The notes beneath the pieces are model-generated. The model was not told where the DNA came from, made no database searches, and saw only the letters and a program-made list of their open reading frames with translations. Of a stretch of 64,000 nucleotides of DNA, positions 1 to 23,790 are shown in pieces. Source of the DNA: Dromaius novaehollandiae. Its lineage: Eukaryota > Chordata > Aves > Casuariiformes > Dromaiidae. The DNA lies in assembly GCF_036370855.1 (NCBI RefSeq), contig NC_088102.1, positions 43,375,835 to 43,439,834 of the forward strand, written 5' to 3'. Every line of letters begins with the position of its first letter. Position 1 is the first letter of the stretch. A program made the position numbers and the translations under genes.

Positions 1-1281
1 TAAAGTAAAAAATTTTAGTAGAACAAGCGACTTCTAGGGGACCTTTTGTTAAAGGTCAGATTTCTATGCCAACATGCTTGTGTCACTTAGAGGCAGCTTG
101 CACATACATAGCTTTACAAGCATGTGTGAGCACCTCGAATGGCACTATGAACCACTGTTACTACTCCTCATTACAGCAACTTGAAAAGCCAAAACCTCAT
201 TTGAAGATTGCAGCAGTATCAATTGTCACAACCAAGGTAAGGCTGAAACAGACAACCCTCAGAACTGGCAAAGCCATAACACCAACTGTCATGTGTGTAC
301 TACTGTAAAAAGCCCTCTCCAATTTATACACATCAGCATAGGAAATAGCTGTCTCCCTGTGACTATTCAGTCACACCACCTTTCTACTCAACCCAAGTCA
401 GAGTGCTTTATCTTACCTAATCAGCTACATTACACCAAATCTCAGAAGCATAGATGTTGGGATTCTTTCCTCCAGTTTTGCTCTAGTCTCAGTATTTCTG
501 GAAACCTTCCAGCTTTGCAAGCTTACTCTGACTTTGCATACACTTACAGGTAAAGGTTCACTCCACGCTTCAGTCTGTCTCAACTGTGCTAAGTTAGCAT
601 AAAACTGTCACATAAAACTGCAGGCTTCTTCATACTCTTTAACTTTCTTGCTTTTTAGTATCAATTGAAATCACAAATAAACACCCACAAACCTACATAG
701 TCATGATGAAACCAGGAAAGAAAACAGGAACTTTATCTGGCATAAGAACAGATTCAATGCTCATGTAAAAATATATCTGGCAAAGTTATCGTCATGATTT
801 TTCTTCTTCAATTTCAGTAAAAAACTTGCAAGAACTCTGATTCAGAGCAAACATGTAAAATAATCTCCCATTTGTACCATGCATGCTATATACCCTTTCC
901 CTTCATCGTCATAAGAAGTCTGAGAAGGAAAAGACATCAACAGGAATAAAAGAAAATGCAACTCACACTACAGGTAGGACAAGCTAGAAGGAAGAAAAGA
1001 ATTTTCTAGGAGAAAGTCAAATAATTAAATGTTATACATTCTTCCGTTGAAGCAGTATTACATTTTTAATGGAGTACTTACAGCAAGATTAAACTGGATT
1101 ATATACTTTGAGGCCAACTTCAAGCCATGACAAGTCTAGAAGTCATTTAGACTTCTAGAAACAAAGGAAGCTCTTTGAAAGTAATCTTTGACATCACCAA
1201 CTTTTTATTCTTCAGTGTGAAGTGACATAACTTCACTGAGAGTTGCACTGTAAGTAGATGCACGTGTGTTTGTTATCTTAC
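1..1281 (-). other. RTF1 intron 3 (partial)
   Basis: This follows the exon-3 donor at 1281/1280 and continues off the window. The next RTF1 exon, expected to start with an acidic serine-rich stretch, is not present here. A perfect 10-bp inverted repeat with a 5-nt loop lies at 1135-1159 (arm TCTAGAAGTC). Nothing else stands out. Confidence 0.8.
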
Positions 1282-12515
<11,234 letters not shown>

Positions 12516-12850
12516 GGCGGAGCCGGCCCCCGCCGCCGGCGGGCCGGCGCGGCGCGGCGCTGCACGGCACAGCACGGCACGGCACGGCACGGCGCGGCGC
12601 TGCGAGCGGCCCGGCCTGCCCCGCGCCGCCCGCCCGACCGGGACACAAAGGGCACCGAGCATGCGCAGCGCGCCGCCCCGCCCGCGGGGGAGGGGCCGCA
12701 CCGTGACGGGCGCCGGCGCGGGGCGGGGCGGCGCGCACGTGCCGGGGGGCGGGGCCGGTCCGGGGGCGGGGCTGCGGGGACCGCCCAAAGCGGGGGCGCT
12801 GCGCGCTGCCCGCGCGGGCCGGCGGCTGCCGGGGCCGCTGTGAGCGAGTG

Positions 12851-13800
12851 CGGCAGTAATGGGCAGGATGATGCTGCTTTGTAGCGCGCGTCGGAGAATC
12901 AACGAAAATTGCAATACGCAAGGCTTGACTAGCCAGAAGTTAAAAATTGACTTCTGGCCGCCTGTTGAGAGACAGTCTGGTCTCTCTCTGCACACACAAT
13001 ATGAAGTACGCTTCTAGCAGGTCGCTCTTACAACAGCTTAACGTACAGCATTCCTATGCATATTATATGCCGAGGAGATTTTTTGCTGTGTTTTATAAGC
13101 GTGCTAAATCAGTTCCTCCAGGTAATTCTGAAGAAGCTCGTAGCCTATAGCTTAACCTGTTAAGGTAAACTACAAGTTAAATGAAAAACATATGTAACTG
13201 ATGTGTAATGTACATGGGAACACAGAATGTAAGAGGCCGGAAACTGTACCACTAGGATGGCTAAGGATGGATGTTTTAAAATTTGTCAGCTCAAAATCGA
13301 AACAAGTTCCCTTTATTGATTTAAAATATATGCATAAGCCTGGCATACGTGGAGGATAGCATACGTGTAGGGTAGCAGCACATGGCAAAATCGGTGTTTG
13401 AGTCTGTCCTGGTAGGTGGTGACATCAAAAAAAGTAAGCTAATAATTATGTTTGTGTCTACCTGCTTGTAATCCTTGGGAGTAAAAGCTTTTAATTGCAG
13501 TTTGATGATTGTTGAGCTGACGGTGGTGATTAAAAGCAAGCAGGACCTTGGATTTCCAAAGCTCAGCTAACCAGTGGAATGCGTGAGAAAATGCAGTAAA
13601 GTAAATCAGAAGATATTCCAATGTGCCACATAAAAAGTAAATTTATAATGAAAGGAAGGAGGTAACACCAAGGAGGAGAAGTCGCTAACCAAAGAGGACC
13701 TGGGGCACCCAAGAAAATGACCAGAATGCGGCTTTTGTGACAGGCACCTTCCTAAGGGACTGGGGGTGTTTAGCAGTCCCACCCCACACTGAAGACACGC
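12851..13800. other. Spacer between the RTF1 and NDUFAF1 CpG islands
   Basis: Ordinary AT-rich sequence separating two CpG-rich blocks. I see no exon, repeat family or motif cluster. RTF1 and NDUFAF1 are divergent, so this is a head-to-head spacer rather than a single shared promoter. Confidence 0.6.
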
Positions 13801-13809
13801 TGCAAATAA

Positions 13810-14300
13810 ACTGGTCTGCGCTCGGGCGCCGACGGGGCCCCGAGTGGGAGTGCTGCGGCCTGATAGGGGAGGCCGCTCCGGCCCGCCCGGAACCCGCGCG
13901 CCGCCGCCGCGTTCCCCGGCGGGCCCGGAAGCGCCGGACCGGCGGCAGCTGAGGCGAGACTACGGCGGGACGTCGGCTACCGAGTGGAGGGGGTGGGGAG
14001 CTCCGGATCCGTCCCGAGCTGAGAGCGGGGGCGGCGGGGGACGGCTGGGCGCGGGGCCCTGCCCGGGGGGGCCGTTGGGAAGGGGCGGTTGGGCGCGAGG
14101 CCCTGCGCGGGGGGGCCGTTGGGAGGGGGCGGTTGGGCGCGGGACGGTTGGGAGGGGACGGCGGTTGCTGTCTGCCCTCTGCCGCTCAGCACTCGGGGGA
14201 AGCGAGGGCAGGGCCGAGCTGGGCAGGCAGTAGTCTGCCTTGGGAGGACGGAGGAGCGCGGGTTTCCCCCAGCTGTGCCTTCTCTCGTTTGTGTTTCGGG
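13810..14300 (+). promoter_or_regulatory. NDUFAF1: Probable NDUFAF1 CpG island promoter
   Basis: A CpG-rich block about 1.8 kb upstream of the NDUFAF1 ATG, rich in GC boxes. It contains a 44-bp minisatellite at 14045-14162. A non-coding first exon presumably starts here and splices to an exon whose acceptor may be at 15969/15970, where a T-rich tract ends in GAAG before GTGGAGACAAG. The first-exon donor was not identified. Assignment to NDUFAF1 rests on position and orientation. Confidence 0.55.
14045..14162. repeat. 44-bp GC-rich minisatellite, about 2.7 copies
   Basis: Two full units at 14045-14088 and 14089-14132 (start YTGGGCGCGRGGCCCTG, end GGGGCGG) plus a shortened third unit to about 14162. 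Copies differ at only a few bases. It lies inside the likely NDUFAF1 promoter island. Confidence 0.85.
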
Positions 14301-16085
14301 GGAATTTCTAAGCAGGGCTCAGAAATGGTGCTGGGGTGGGAGGGGGGGGGGAATGGATCACCTTCCGGGCAGGATAACTTCCTGGACGACTTTTATAGGG
14401 TTCACTCGCGGCCGGCGGGTGTGGAGGAGTGTGCCTGTGTTTTCCTTTTGAGAAACTTGCCTCCTATCTTGCTGTGCGTGAGAGAGGAAACATGACTTCC
14501 TTCAGCGTAGTTTTAGGCCACAGCGCACAGCTTAGTCTGTAAGAAATCAAATATGGAAAATCACGTTTGGAGTGAAGGAAGGTATTTGGCAGATAGGAAG
14601 AGAATAGAACATGGTTTGCCACGAGTCCTTTTGCAGCGCTGGCTAATGTGTGGCTTGTTACTTGCAGCTTAGATGTGTTGTGATCGGGTGACAGGCCACA
14701 ATAAGACATTTAGCAAGTGTTGCTGGAAAATAGTATAGCACTACCACTACAGCTAGTCCAAGATGTGGACTGATTATTATAATTGATCTAGCTTCCTGAT
14801 GCTTGCTTCGCTGTGGAAAGCAAGCTTCATCTGTTAGCTCATATTGCAAGAGAAAGAAGTTTAAAAAGGGGGGGCGGGAGACAGAAAAGGACAGGAACTT
14901 CCTACTGCTGTTCCACAGCTGCGGTAACAGAATTATGTGGGACTTCAAAGCTCAGAAGATTTTATGAGTGAAGGGGGGAGTGAGTGTATTTTTTAATTTA
15001 AATATTCTTAATGAGAATGAATAGGTTAAGGGGTCCAATAAGACACTTCTATAAATTGTCTTGAGTGACTCCTTTCTTAAAATCTTTGAGAGTTTGAACT
15101 GATTTGGCATTGTTTTTGGATTTATTCTGTAGCAAAAACAAACAAACAACAAAAAACCCCAGGCAACTAGTGAGTGTAATCTTATGAGCTGGAGATATAA
15201 CAGCCTCTATACACAGTGTTGAATATTAAGGCTCTCCATTATCAATTAGAGAATAACTGTGGCATGGCCATTCCAAACAGCAGTGACACAGAGCAAAACG
15301 AAGAAAAGATTTTCAGATTTTTCAGTGCTTTATTAAAAAATAGTTGAAATGCAATCTTTCCTTTTAATTTTTTTGGTCATTTTAATTCTTTTCAGGACTT
15401 TTTTAATCCTAAACTAGACACACTGAGGGGCCATTCTGTCCCCTCAAGATGGAAGAAGGATGTACTATGATTGCTGCGACTGCATTTTCAGATGCATAAT
15501 GTATGTTATCATCTGTGACTGTCAGCTGACACTGTCATTGTAGTCCATGTGGCACTAGGGTCTAGCTGCTGTGACTTTGTCATTTTATTGCAAGGGATAA
15601 TACTTTCTAGCTGTGTAGGTGCCATCTTTTAAAAATATTTTTTTGTAAGACTGTTTTTGCTACTAATACTTGTAATACCTAAACTTACTTATAGTGAATG
15701 AATGAAGGAGGATTGGGGTTTTTTTTTCCTGTTTTCAATTTTATTTCATCTATTTGACTTAGTTTTTTCCTATTTCCATGGGTCACCGTGGGGAGAAGAC
15801 ATAGGGCAGAAATCACTAAATAAACTAGAGAACTGAACAAATGTAATACTTGAAATTATTTTTGATTCCTTTTTACAATGGGTTAGATTTCTAACTGATA
15901 CTCTCTTTAAAAATCAGTTTTACAAGCATTCAATGTGTAATTTTTTTTATCTACTCTTTTTCATTGAAGGTGGAGACAAGCTACAGTAACTAAAGTAAGA
16001 TACCTGTGGATATTAATTTTGTTGTTAAATTAATTGGAAGCCTGATAATTGCCTTACCGGAAGTGAATCCTTCAGCTTTACCACT
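14301..16085 (+). other. NDUFAF1 5' non-coding region and leader intron
   Basis: AT-rich sequence between the CpG island and the NDUFAF1 start codon. A plausible 3' splice site at 15969 would make 15970-16085 the 5' UTR part of the first coding exon. No other gene is visible. Confidence 0.5.
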
Positions 16086-19000
16086 ATGGCTCTGACTGTT
16101 ACTTTGCTGAGCAGTGCTTTCATACACAGTAGATGCTGCAGGCACAGAGTCTTGTATCCTTTTCTTGGACCTCTCCTCACTGATTCTGTGTCAAAATTGT
16201 ACAGCAGCTACAGGAGGCCAGGGTCACTGCCGGAAAAAACACCGTCTTGGCAAAAGTTTGATTTCAGTTTCAAGAAGGGAGTAGATGTCTTAAAGACTCA
16301 ACTAGGATTGCTGAAGAAGGAGACTAAAGATCATTTAATAGGACCTGAAGGCCGCCCACTCAATGAGTACATGTTAGAACAAACAAGGGTGGTGTGGGTA
16401 TTTCGGAGCCAAGAAGATTTAAATAAATGGGTAATTTCCTCTGACGTAGAGATCGGAGGGAAAAGTGAAGTCTACTTAAAATTGGGTAGGAATAACCAGG
16501 CTGCTCTGCTATATGGGACCCTCAATACTGAAGTACCTCGTGATGGGGAGACAAAATACAGTGGATACTGTAGTATGAGATCCAAACCACTAGTGGTAAG
16601 TACAGCTGAACATTTGTTATTTAATCAGAGAAAACTTTTCTGTAAGGAGAACAGGAACAGAGAGAGCTTTTGGTGACGTTCTCATCCTCGTAAGGACAAA
16701 CAGCCTGCTGTTTGTTGCAGTCCTCACCCTCAGGAACATTAGATATACCTTCACCAGTCCCTTCACGGGTGTGAATGCTGCTGTATCCTTTGACCTGGAA
16801 TGAACTTAAACTTTTTCTCAGATTTGGTTCTCTTTTCTTAGAAGAGGAATATCTTATGTTTAATCATTTAGTACTGTACAATAGGAAATCTGCTCATTAA
16901 TACAGGCCTGAACGCATTATCCTCATAAATGATCTGTAATGAGGCTTTATATCCAGAATTGGTATAATTAAAATAGATGAGTCTTTCTAAATTTGAAGTT
17001 AATCGAATGTGTCGTGAGATAAAATTTCCTGAGCTTTAACTCAGCCCATTCATCAAGCTCTTGTTTTAGGTGAATGAGCTAGTCTTTTTTTTCGCATAGA
17101 GACAAAAGTGTTTTGAAATGTACTTTTTAAAGTACTAATAGATATCAGAAAAAGCAGGAAACAAATCTCTGGGAGCTCTAAATTGAGCAAAACAGAACCA
17201 GAAATGCATGTGCTTACTGTTTATACTGCTGTTTTCCTTTTTTTTAAAACATCTTTAAAAAGCAAGACAACATTTTGACTCGGTGTATAAGATACTTACC
17301 TTTTTTGGTCTGTTTTGTTGTCTGTGACTTAACACAAGAACACAGGTAAAAACTTTTTCTGAGCTAGAAATTTGGAGAACAGAGAATATGATCAAGCAAA
17401 ATCAATGGGAGAATGATAGGTAGATGAACACTGGTTAAAATGGCAACACTGGATCAGGGGAGCAGAACACTAGGTTGAATCTCATCTGAGTTAAATTCCC
17501 AGGACTGCTACTGACTTGGGCAAATATGACTCAATCTTTCACCTCCTAACTCTAAAGTAGCGGAGGTATCAGTCTGTCTTTACAATACAGTTTGAGGTCA
17601 GAGGATGAAGACATAAATACAAAGTCTGGGGCAGGGGGTTGCTTGTTGTTATTTTTGGTTTCGGTTGGGTTTTTGTTTAAGTAAAAAGCCTCAAAACTGG
17701 CAAAAGCACAGAATCAATACAGCCCTTGTATTACTGTATTGATTATCACTGATCATATTTCCTGTAAGATGAGTTGATAAAAGGAGGGTTGAGAGGTAAC
17801 CATAGCACTGCAAAATAGAGGGAAAAACCTCTGGATTTTTGGTGCCATTTTTGACTTGGCTTAAGCAATTTTGGCTGAGAATAGCCCTGCCACCTTCAAT
17901 TGCTGCAGTGACCTCAGTAGAAGTTTCTGAAGGTTCTTGGATCTGCTTATGTGCAGATTGCAATACCAGAACTTTTAAGATCTTCAGTAAAAAATTCAGA
18001 TGAGAATTAGATATGCCTGTAATCCATATCATTATGCACAGTTAATGACAAAAGATGTTGGAAAACTTATACATGGTTTCAGTACTCAAGTCAGTCTTTA
18101 GTAAGGGAAGTTATCACAGGGAATAAGTTATTCCATTTCTTCAGTTTCATGCAGCTTCCTCTGAATAATCTAGTACTGACACAGAGTATTAAACTTAATG
18201 AACTGCAGGCCTGATCCATCACTGTAGCATTTTTGTGCTTGCCTGATAGGGAATTTGGTCCTAGGAAGGAGGTATCATGTCTGATAGTTACACTGCTGTG
18301 ATTTATAATTAAAGCATGGGTCTTTAGAGTGATGATACTGTATGTTGTGGGCTTTAATACAGTGCTGAAATTCAGTGAGATCAGTGACTAGTATGATGAA
18401 AGAGTAACCCAGTTTCTGCTACATCACAGTAGATATTATTTGAAATAAGAACAAGAGAAGTGATCAAAGCAGCAGCACTCTGTTTTTCATAATGAAAATT
18501 CTCATTCAAGGGTTAAACAGGAATAATATTATTTATTAATGTTTTGTAGGGATCTTTTGCTAAGAAGAAATATTATGACTGGTCAAACTTCAATAGTCTG
18601 TATTTACGTGTCCGTGGTGATGGCAGACCTTGGATGGTAAACATTTCTACAGACCCCTACTTCTCCCATCACAAAGATGATCTGTACAACTACTTCATGT
18701 TCACCAGAGGAGGGCCATACTGGGAAGAAATAAAGGTAAATTAATGACTCTTCCAGTAAATCTAAAAAAACATTAACTTTCTTAAATATGTTATTGTTCT
18801 AGAGGTTTCTGAAACAAAGAGAGTCCAAGGGTTCTGACCCTACTTCTTTGAAATAGTAATTCTTTCAACAGTCATAGTTTGTTTCCATTTAAATATGTAG
18901 TCTATTCAACAGTGCTTCTGTTACACAATGACTAATAATCCTGTACAACAGCTAGAAACATCCATCATGGAACAGCATGGGACTGGGGCGAGCTACAAGG

Positions 19001-21356
19001 GGTTAATGAAAGAATTACTCTGACCCATTTCTCTCTGGCTGTTCTATGTACCTGAATGGTGTTGCTACCAGATGTAGAAAGACAGTTATTTTATTTAGTA
19101 AAGCAGGCTTTTCTTTTTAAGTTTTTATTTTATGTACTGTTGACACTGAAGTCTCTATTTTTTTTGCTGTCAGATTCCATTCTCCAAATTCTTTCTCTCC
19201 AGTCGAGGAAGAATCCAGGATGACCAGCATCCTCTCTGGTTAGACAAGGCAAGTTTTCTATAGGTCTCATCTCTGTGAAATTTCCCTTATTTTGTCACAA
19301 TATAGCTAACTGAGAAATCTTTGGGACATCTAATGTTTATGATTTTAAAAATGAAGAGTTTTCCCCCACCCCTGTTATATGGTACTTTTTTTGTGTGCTT
19401 ATCTTTGCCTTTAGATTATCCTACTTTGAGGTTATAATGTCAGTTTACTCCTGAGTAGCTCCAACTTATTTGGCTTTTTAAAAAGCCTTTCTTTTTTTTT
19501 AATCTGATCAAAGTGATTGAGAAAACTAAAATGTGAGTTGACAAAGTACTGTCAAAAACAGTAAAAGTAGATATCTATCATAAACTTCCTTCCTGACGGA
19601 AGACTATAAGGGATATTACAAGATTTTACATGAGGATATGCGTAACATCAGCCACCTTGATGGTGAGCAGTAAACTGATGTATTTATAGTAGGAACTGTT
19701 TTAGTTTCATCAGACTTTGTAGTCCAAGTATTAAACAAATGTGTTGTGTGTTTTTTTTAAATTATTTCTGCAAATAGGTAGATTCATTTCACTAATTAGG
19801 GGATACATGTGGGAAGAAATTGTTTCTGTATCTGTGGGTTTCTTTTTTTTCCTTGAGGAAATGACTTGAGGAAAACTTCCGTATATAACTGAGGGCAGCC
19901 TAATACCCAATGACTATCAAAAGAAAAACAGTGAACATTAGGAATATGTTAGGGGAGAAAAAAATGACCCATTACTTGAGTCAGTGTTAGAGTCACCTAG
20001 AATACTACATTCAGATTCCAATTGCCTTAACAAAAATATAATTTAGGAAAAAGAGGGAAATTATATAAAATATAAAAGACCTATGATCAAATACAAGCAC
20101 TGAAGAACTTAGCAGGATTTGGAGTATACAATTCAATCAGAATGGTTAATGAAAATATAAAACTACCTTGGGTGTTTTAAAATGTTTACCAGGAGTTAAG
20201 GGGATAAAATGGTACTTGATCTAAGCATCCCCCACACCTAACTTTCATCCCTTGTTGTCTTATGCTTAGTATTTCTCGGACAGAGTAATTATAATTCCTG
20301 TAAAAGTCATGAACTTGGTATTTCTCATGTGATATATAGTTTTACCAATGCATTTTCAGAAGCCTATAAATAGGGAAAGCAGCGTGAAGTCAGTTAAGGT
20401 ATATTACAGAGATCTTGATAAAACATTTCAGTCTCTCATGTTACTCTCTGTTTTCCCAGTACCCAACCACAGGAAACATAGGGTGGGTAAACAGGAATAA
20501 AAAGGCAGGAAATAGTCATTGTATCTAGGATTCCTAAAGGAGTAAATTCCTTAGAGCACAGAGTTTGGGTGACTCCCATAGTCATTTGAAACAATAAGAA
20601 GCAGAGGGATGTAGCTTTAAACACTCTTTAGGCTGTACATGCTAAGAGGCAGATTGCAGAGTTTGGTTCTGAGGAAGATAAAGCAGTTGAAATACTAGAA
20701 CAATCTAAGAGAGATGTCAATGTGTTTAATTCTTTTTATCTTTGTTCTATTATTTACTTAGCATGCATCTGCAATATGTACTTATTTCCAATAAAATTCC
20801 TGTGGTTAAAGTTGAATAATCTGACACATTGTAAGAATTATTTTTCTGTATATATGGCATCCTTAAAATCATGGATACAGATCAGACTTGCACTTCTAGC
20901 AGAGCTTGTGGGTACCTAGGATTTAATAGATGCTCCTCCACTGAGTTACATGATTTGTTTTGAGAAATGATAATGCTAGAGGAGTGGTGATGTGCAATAA
21001 GCAAGAAAGCTTTCTGGCAAGCCACAGGCTAGTAGGAAGCATGCCTGAGCCACAGGGATTTTTATGGAATTTATTACGGTTAGAATGAAAAGTATTTTTA
21101 AACAAACTTGCAGGGTAGTGGCCATAGACTTTTGTAAAAGATCAAAGTGTTAGACATTGCATTTGATTTCAGCATTATTACAAACACTATTCTAATGTAT
21201 ACATTTTTAAATTAGATTAGTACCCTTGGATTCACACTGGGAGATAAAGTAGATGGGCCATTCCAGCTGGAGATTGATTTTATTGGCCTGATCAATGACA
21301 GAGCTCATACAGAAGAATTTGCATATGAGACATATGAAAGGAATCCTCGAGTCTAA
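16086..21356 (+). CDS. NDUFAF1: NDUFAF1 (CIA30), mitochondrial complex I assembly factor
   Basis: NDUFAF1 acts in the mitochondrial inner-membrane MCIA complex (with ECSIT, ACAD9 and TMEM126B in mammals) that assembles the proximal membrane arm of complex I. Coding exons are 16086-16595, 18550-18735, 19174-19248 and 21216-21356; all junctions are phase 0 and the sum is 303 aa (human about 327). Residues 1-45 are basic, hydroxylated and poor in acid, as in a mitochondrial presequence. The CIA30 domain runs from about residue 95 to 300, with hallmark stretches [10 protein letters not shown] (193-202), [13 protein letters not shown] (216-228), IPFSKFF (233-239) and [14 protein letters not shown] (268-281). 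The ATG has A at -3 and G at +4. Intron 3 uses a GC donor (AAG|GCAAGT); the others are GT-AG. The gene is divergent from RTF1 and convergent with NUSAP1. Identification is very secure. Confidence 0.97.
16596..18549 (+). other. NDUFAF1 intron 1
   Basis: GT-AG intron of about 2 kb (GTG|GTAAGT to TTTTGTAG|GGA). AT-rich, no embedded gene or named repeat seen. Confidence 0.9.
19249..21215 (+). other. NDUFAF1 intron 3, GC-AG type
   Basis: This intron begins GCAAGT after exon end GACAAG and ends AAATTAG before ATTAGTACC. The reading frame and homology on both sides fix both borders. The remaining donor bases match the strong consensus, which is typical of functional GC donors. No other feature is apparent inside. 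Confidence 0.9.
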
Positions 21357-21656
21357 GATGTCTTGGTGTCCTTTGGAGTATACTTCAGCTGCTTAATTTT
21401 TAACTCTCCTTAAACTATGAGTTATAACAATTTGAAGATTATATAAATACTAAAAAGTTAAATGCATGAACTGTTGTCTGTAGTAATCTGACCCTAACCC
21501 TGGTGTTGGCATCTTCTAGCTGCCAAACGCCAAATCCTAGAGAGACTGTACATGCATGGACTGGAATGGAACATTGCCTGAGACAAGTTTTGATACACAT
21601 TTACAAAGTAGTAACTGTTGACTGTAAAAGGTGGCTTCTATCTGACCCTTACAGAA

Positions 21657-21662
21657 AATAAA
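21657..21662 (+). terminator. Polyadenylation signal of NDUFAF1
   Basis: Canonical AATAAA 301 bp after the NDUFAF1 stop codon, followed by T/G-rich sequence (TTGTGAGCTTGTTG, CTTTTCTTTG). This implies a short 3' UTR. It is the first AATAAA after the stop that I could find. Confidence 0.7.
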
Positions 21663-23790
21663 ACCAATTTGTGAGCTTGTTGTAGCTTTTCTTTGTACCA
21701 CACCACCTTTGCTTTCTATTACATTATGCTGTTTGTAGACATTGTTTTCCCAGTTTAAAACTATTGCATGTAACATTGTTTTACAACTACACTGAGAATC
21801 AATACACTGAGGAACAGTACTGGTGTGACTCAGCCTCTGAAAACAACGATGGCCAGGCCCCAAGTGGAAAGCACAGAAGTACTGCAGCCTTTAAGTTTGA
21901 CTCATGAATACACAAACAAACAAACAAATGCCTTCTACTGTCAAGCCTGGAAGGGTAGCTTGGGGGGGGGGGGGGGGCTTTTTATTTTAGAGCTGGTGAT
22001 GATAGCTTTACTTCTTTTCAAGAACGTTAGCTCTACAAAGTTGCAATGCTCCAAGGTTGGGGAGGAGGGAAGAAGTAGATGACATCCCACCTCACTGTCA
22101 GTTCCCTAAAATGACACAGTTGAGAGCTTGATGAGCACCACTGCTAGGCACTAGGGTTAGGGAGGCAACATAGTGCTGGCAAAATCTGACCACTCTTTCC
22201 AGTAAAAGGGCAGGCAGCTGAACTCAGCAGCATTGTAAAATCACAGGCTCAGCTGGCATCACAAAAGCTCAGCATCTTTGTTTTTGATGAGTTTGTTTTC
22301 CAGTAGTTTAAGACAACATTAAAGTACAATTGTTGAATAGTTTAGTTCCATATGTTTTATAATCTTAGTCTAATCAAAACATGGACATCCTCCACAGTGT
22401 CCTTATTGAAGAGTATTAAAAAAATATTAAATATACCTTTCATATAAAAGACTCATGACAAAGCAAGACACAGATGTCTTATACTATCATTTTCCTCTTG
22501 CACAGAATTAAGTAATAGTTTAAGAGCCAAGCGGGGACAATGCTTATCTTTTCTAAAGTTATCAGAACATACATACATGCATTCAAAAAGCAGTAGGCAA
22601 GCTAATCAATAAGGAAAACCAATCAGTTACAGAAAAAGGAGATGAATAATACTAGAGATGTGAGCAAAATCAGTACTGTACTACAGAGGTAGTTACACAT
22701 AGTGCATGAAAGTGATATAACCACTGATATATACAAAACCAAGATATATACAAACCATTTATTTTTTCACCCATTTTATAAAAAATTGTTTGAACATGAC
22801 ATTTCAGCATATTTGATGTGACAGAAGAGTAAAATAATTATTTCTCACACTTCTAGCTATGAGATTACAATTGCTAAATTACCTTTCCAATCACTGCTTC
22901 ATCCATAATAAATCAAGATAGGTTTTTGTCTACTTTTTTTTCCTCCTAACAGTAATACAAGCTTCAAAATCTGAGATACTAAGTGTGCTTCAGTAATACT
23001 TTTCAGCATTACAGAGAACAATAAAGCAGAATAATTGTTATATTAACATCTGCTATTCAACATGGGAAAGAACAAAATCTTAACTGTTCACAAAGCATCC
23101 AGCTGGTAACCTGAAAAATCACTTTTTAATTGTGACTTTTTAAAAGTTATATTTTAAAATTATGCTATGCCATAAGCTTTGTAGTTTCCCAAAGAATTTG
23201 AATTTTTTTTTATTCTCCTGGAGATTCCCTGCTACTCCATAGTTATACAATTAGAAACGCTGAAAAATTGGTCTAACAGTTGTTAGAAGATTTAAGGATT
23301 GGTTTGGGGAGAGGGGCAAGCAGGTATCTACAACTGCTTTAATTACCAGAAGAACATTTTGAAGCTTGCAATCCAAAGAACACATTCTAGTGAGTAAGGA
23401 ATGCACTCTGGTGGGGGAAGCCTGACTTAAGTTACAAGGAGGCTCTCTGAGGTTTTTTTTTTTCCCACTTACGTTTTCTCCTTTAACATCTTTTAGTTCA
23501 ACAGACTTACTGAATCTACTTGTTGAAGATGCCTTTGTTCAAAGTCGAGAATATCCAGTCAATTCAAAAGTTAAATGAAAATATTATTAAGCAGCTGAAG
23601 GTAATTTTAAGCTCCTAGAAGAGTCAATCACTAAAACATTATGCTCAGACCTATTATGAGGTCTTATTGAAAGCCCTTTGAATTCCACTGCTAATAGCAA
23701 CCTGACACATACTCTAATGCACAGATAGCACAAATATTTACATGAGAGGAACAGTATTTACAGTGAGCTCTTAGGTATTTCTGAATTTTC
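21663..23790 (-). other. NUSAP1 3' UTR and convergent NDUFAF1/NUSAP1 spacer
   Basis: Sequence after the NUSAP1 stop (23791) on the minus strand. Minus-strand AATAAA candidates appear as TTTATT at 22758-22763 and near 21980; I cannot tell which is used. A G16-type homopolymer lies at 21962-21977. No open frame or named repeat is convincing. Confidence 0.5.

Noticed and set aside
1135-1159. Perfect 10-bp inverted repeat with 5-nt loop
   Set aside because: Isolated and intronic, with no promoter, terminator or miRNA-precursor length; most likely chance.
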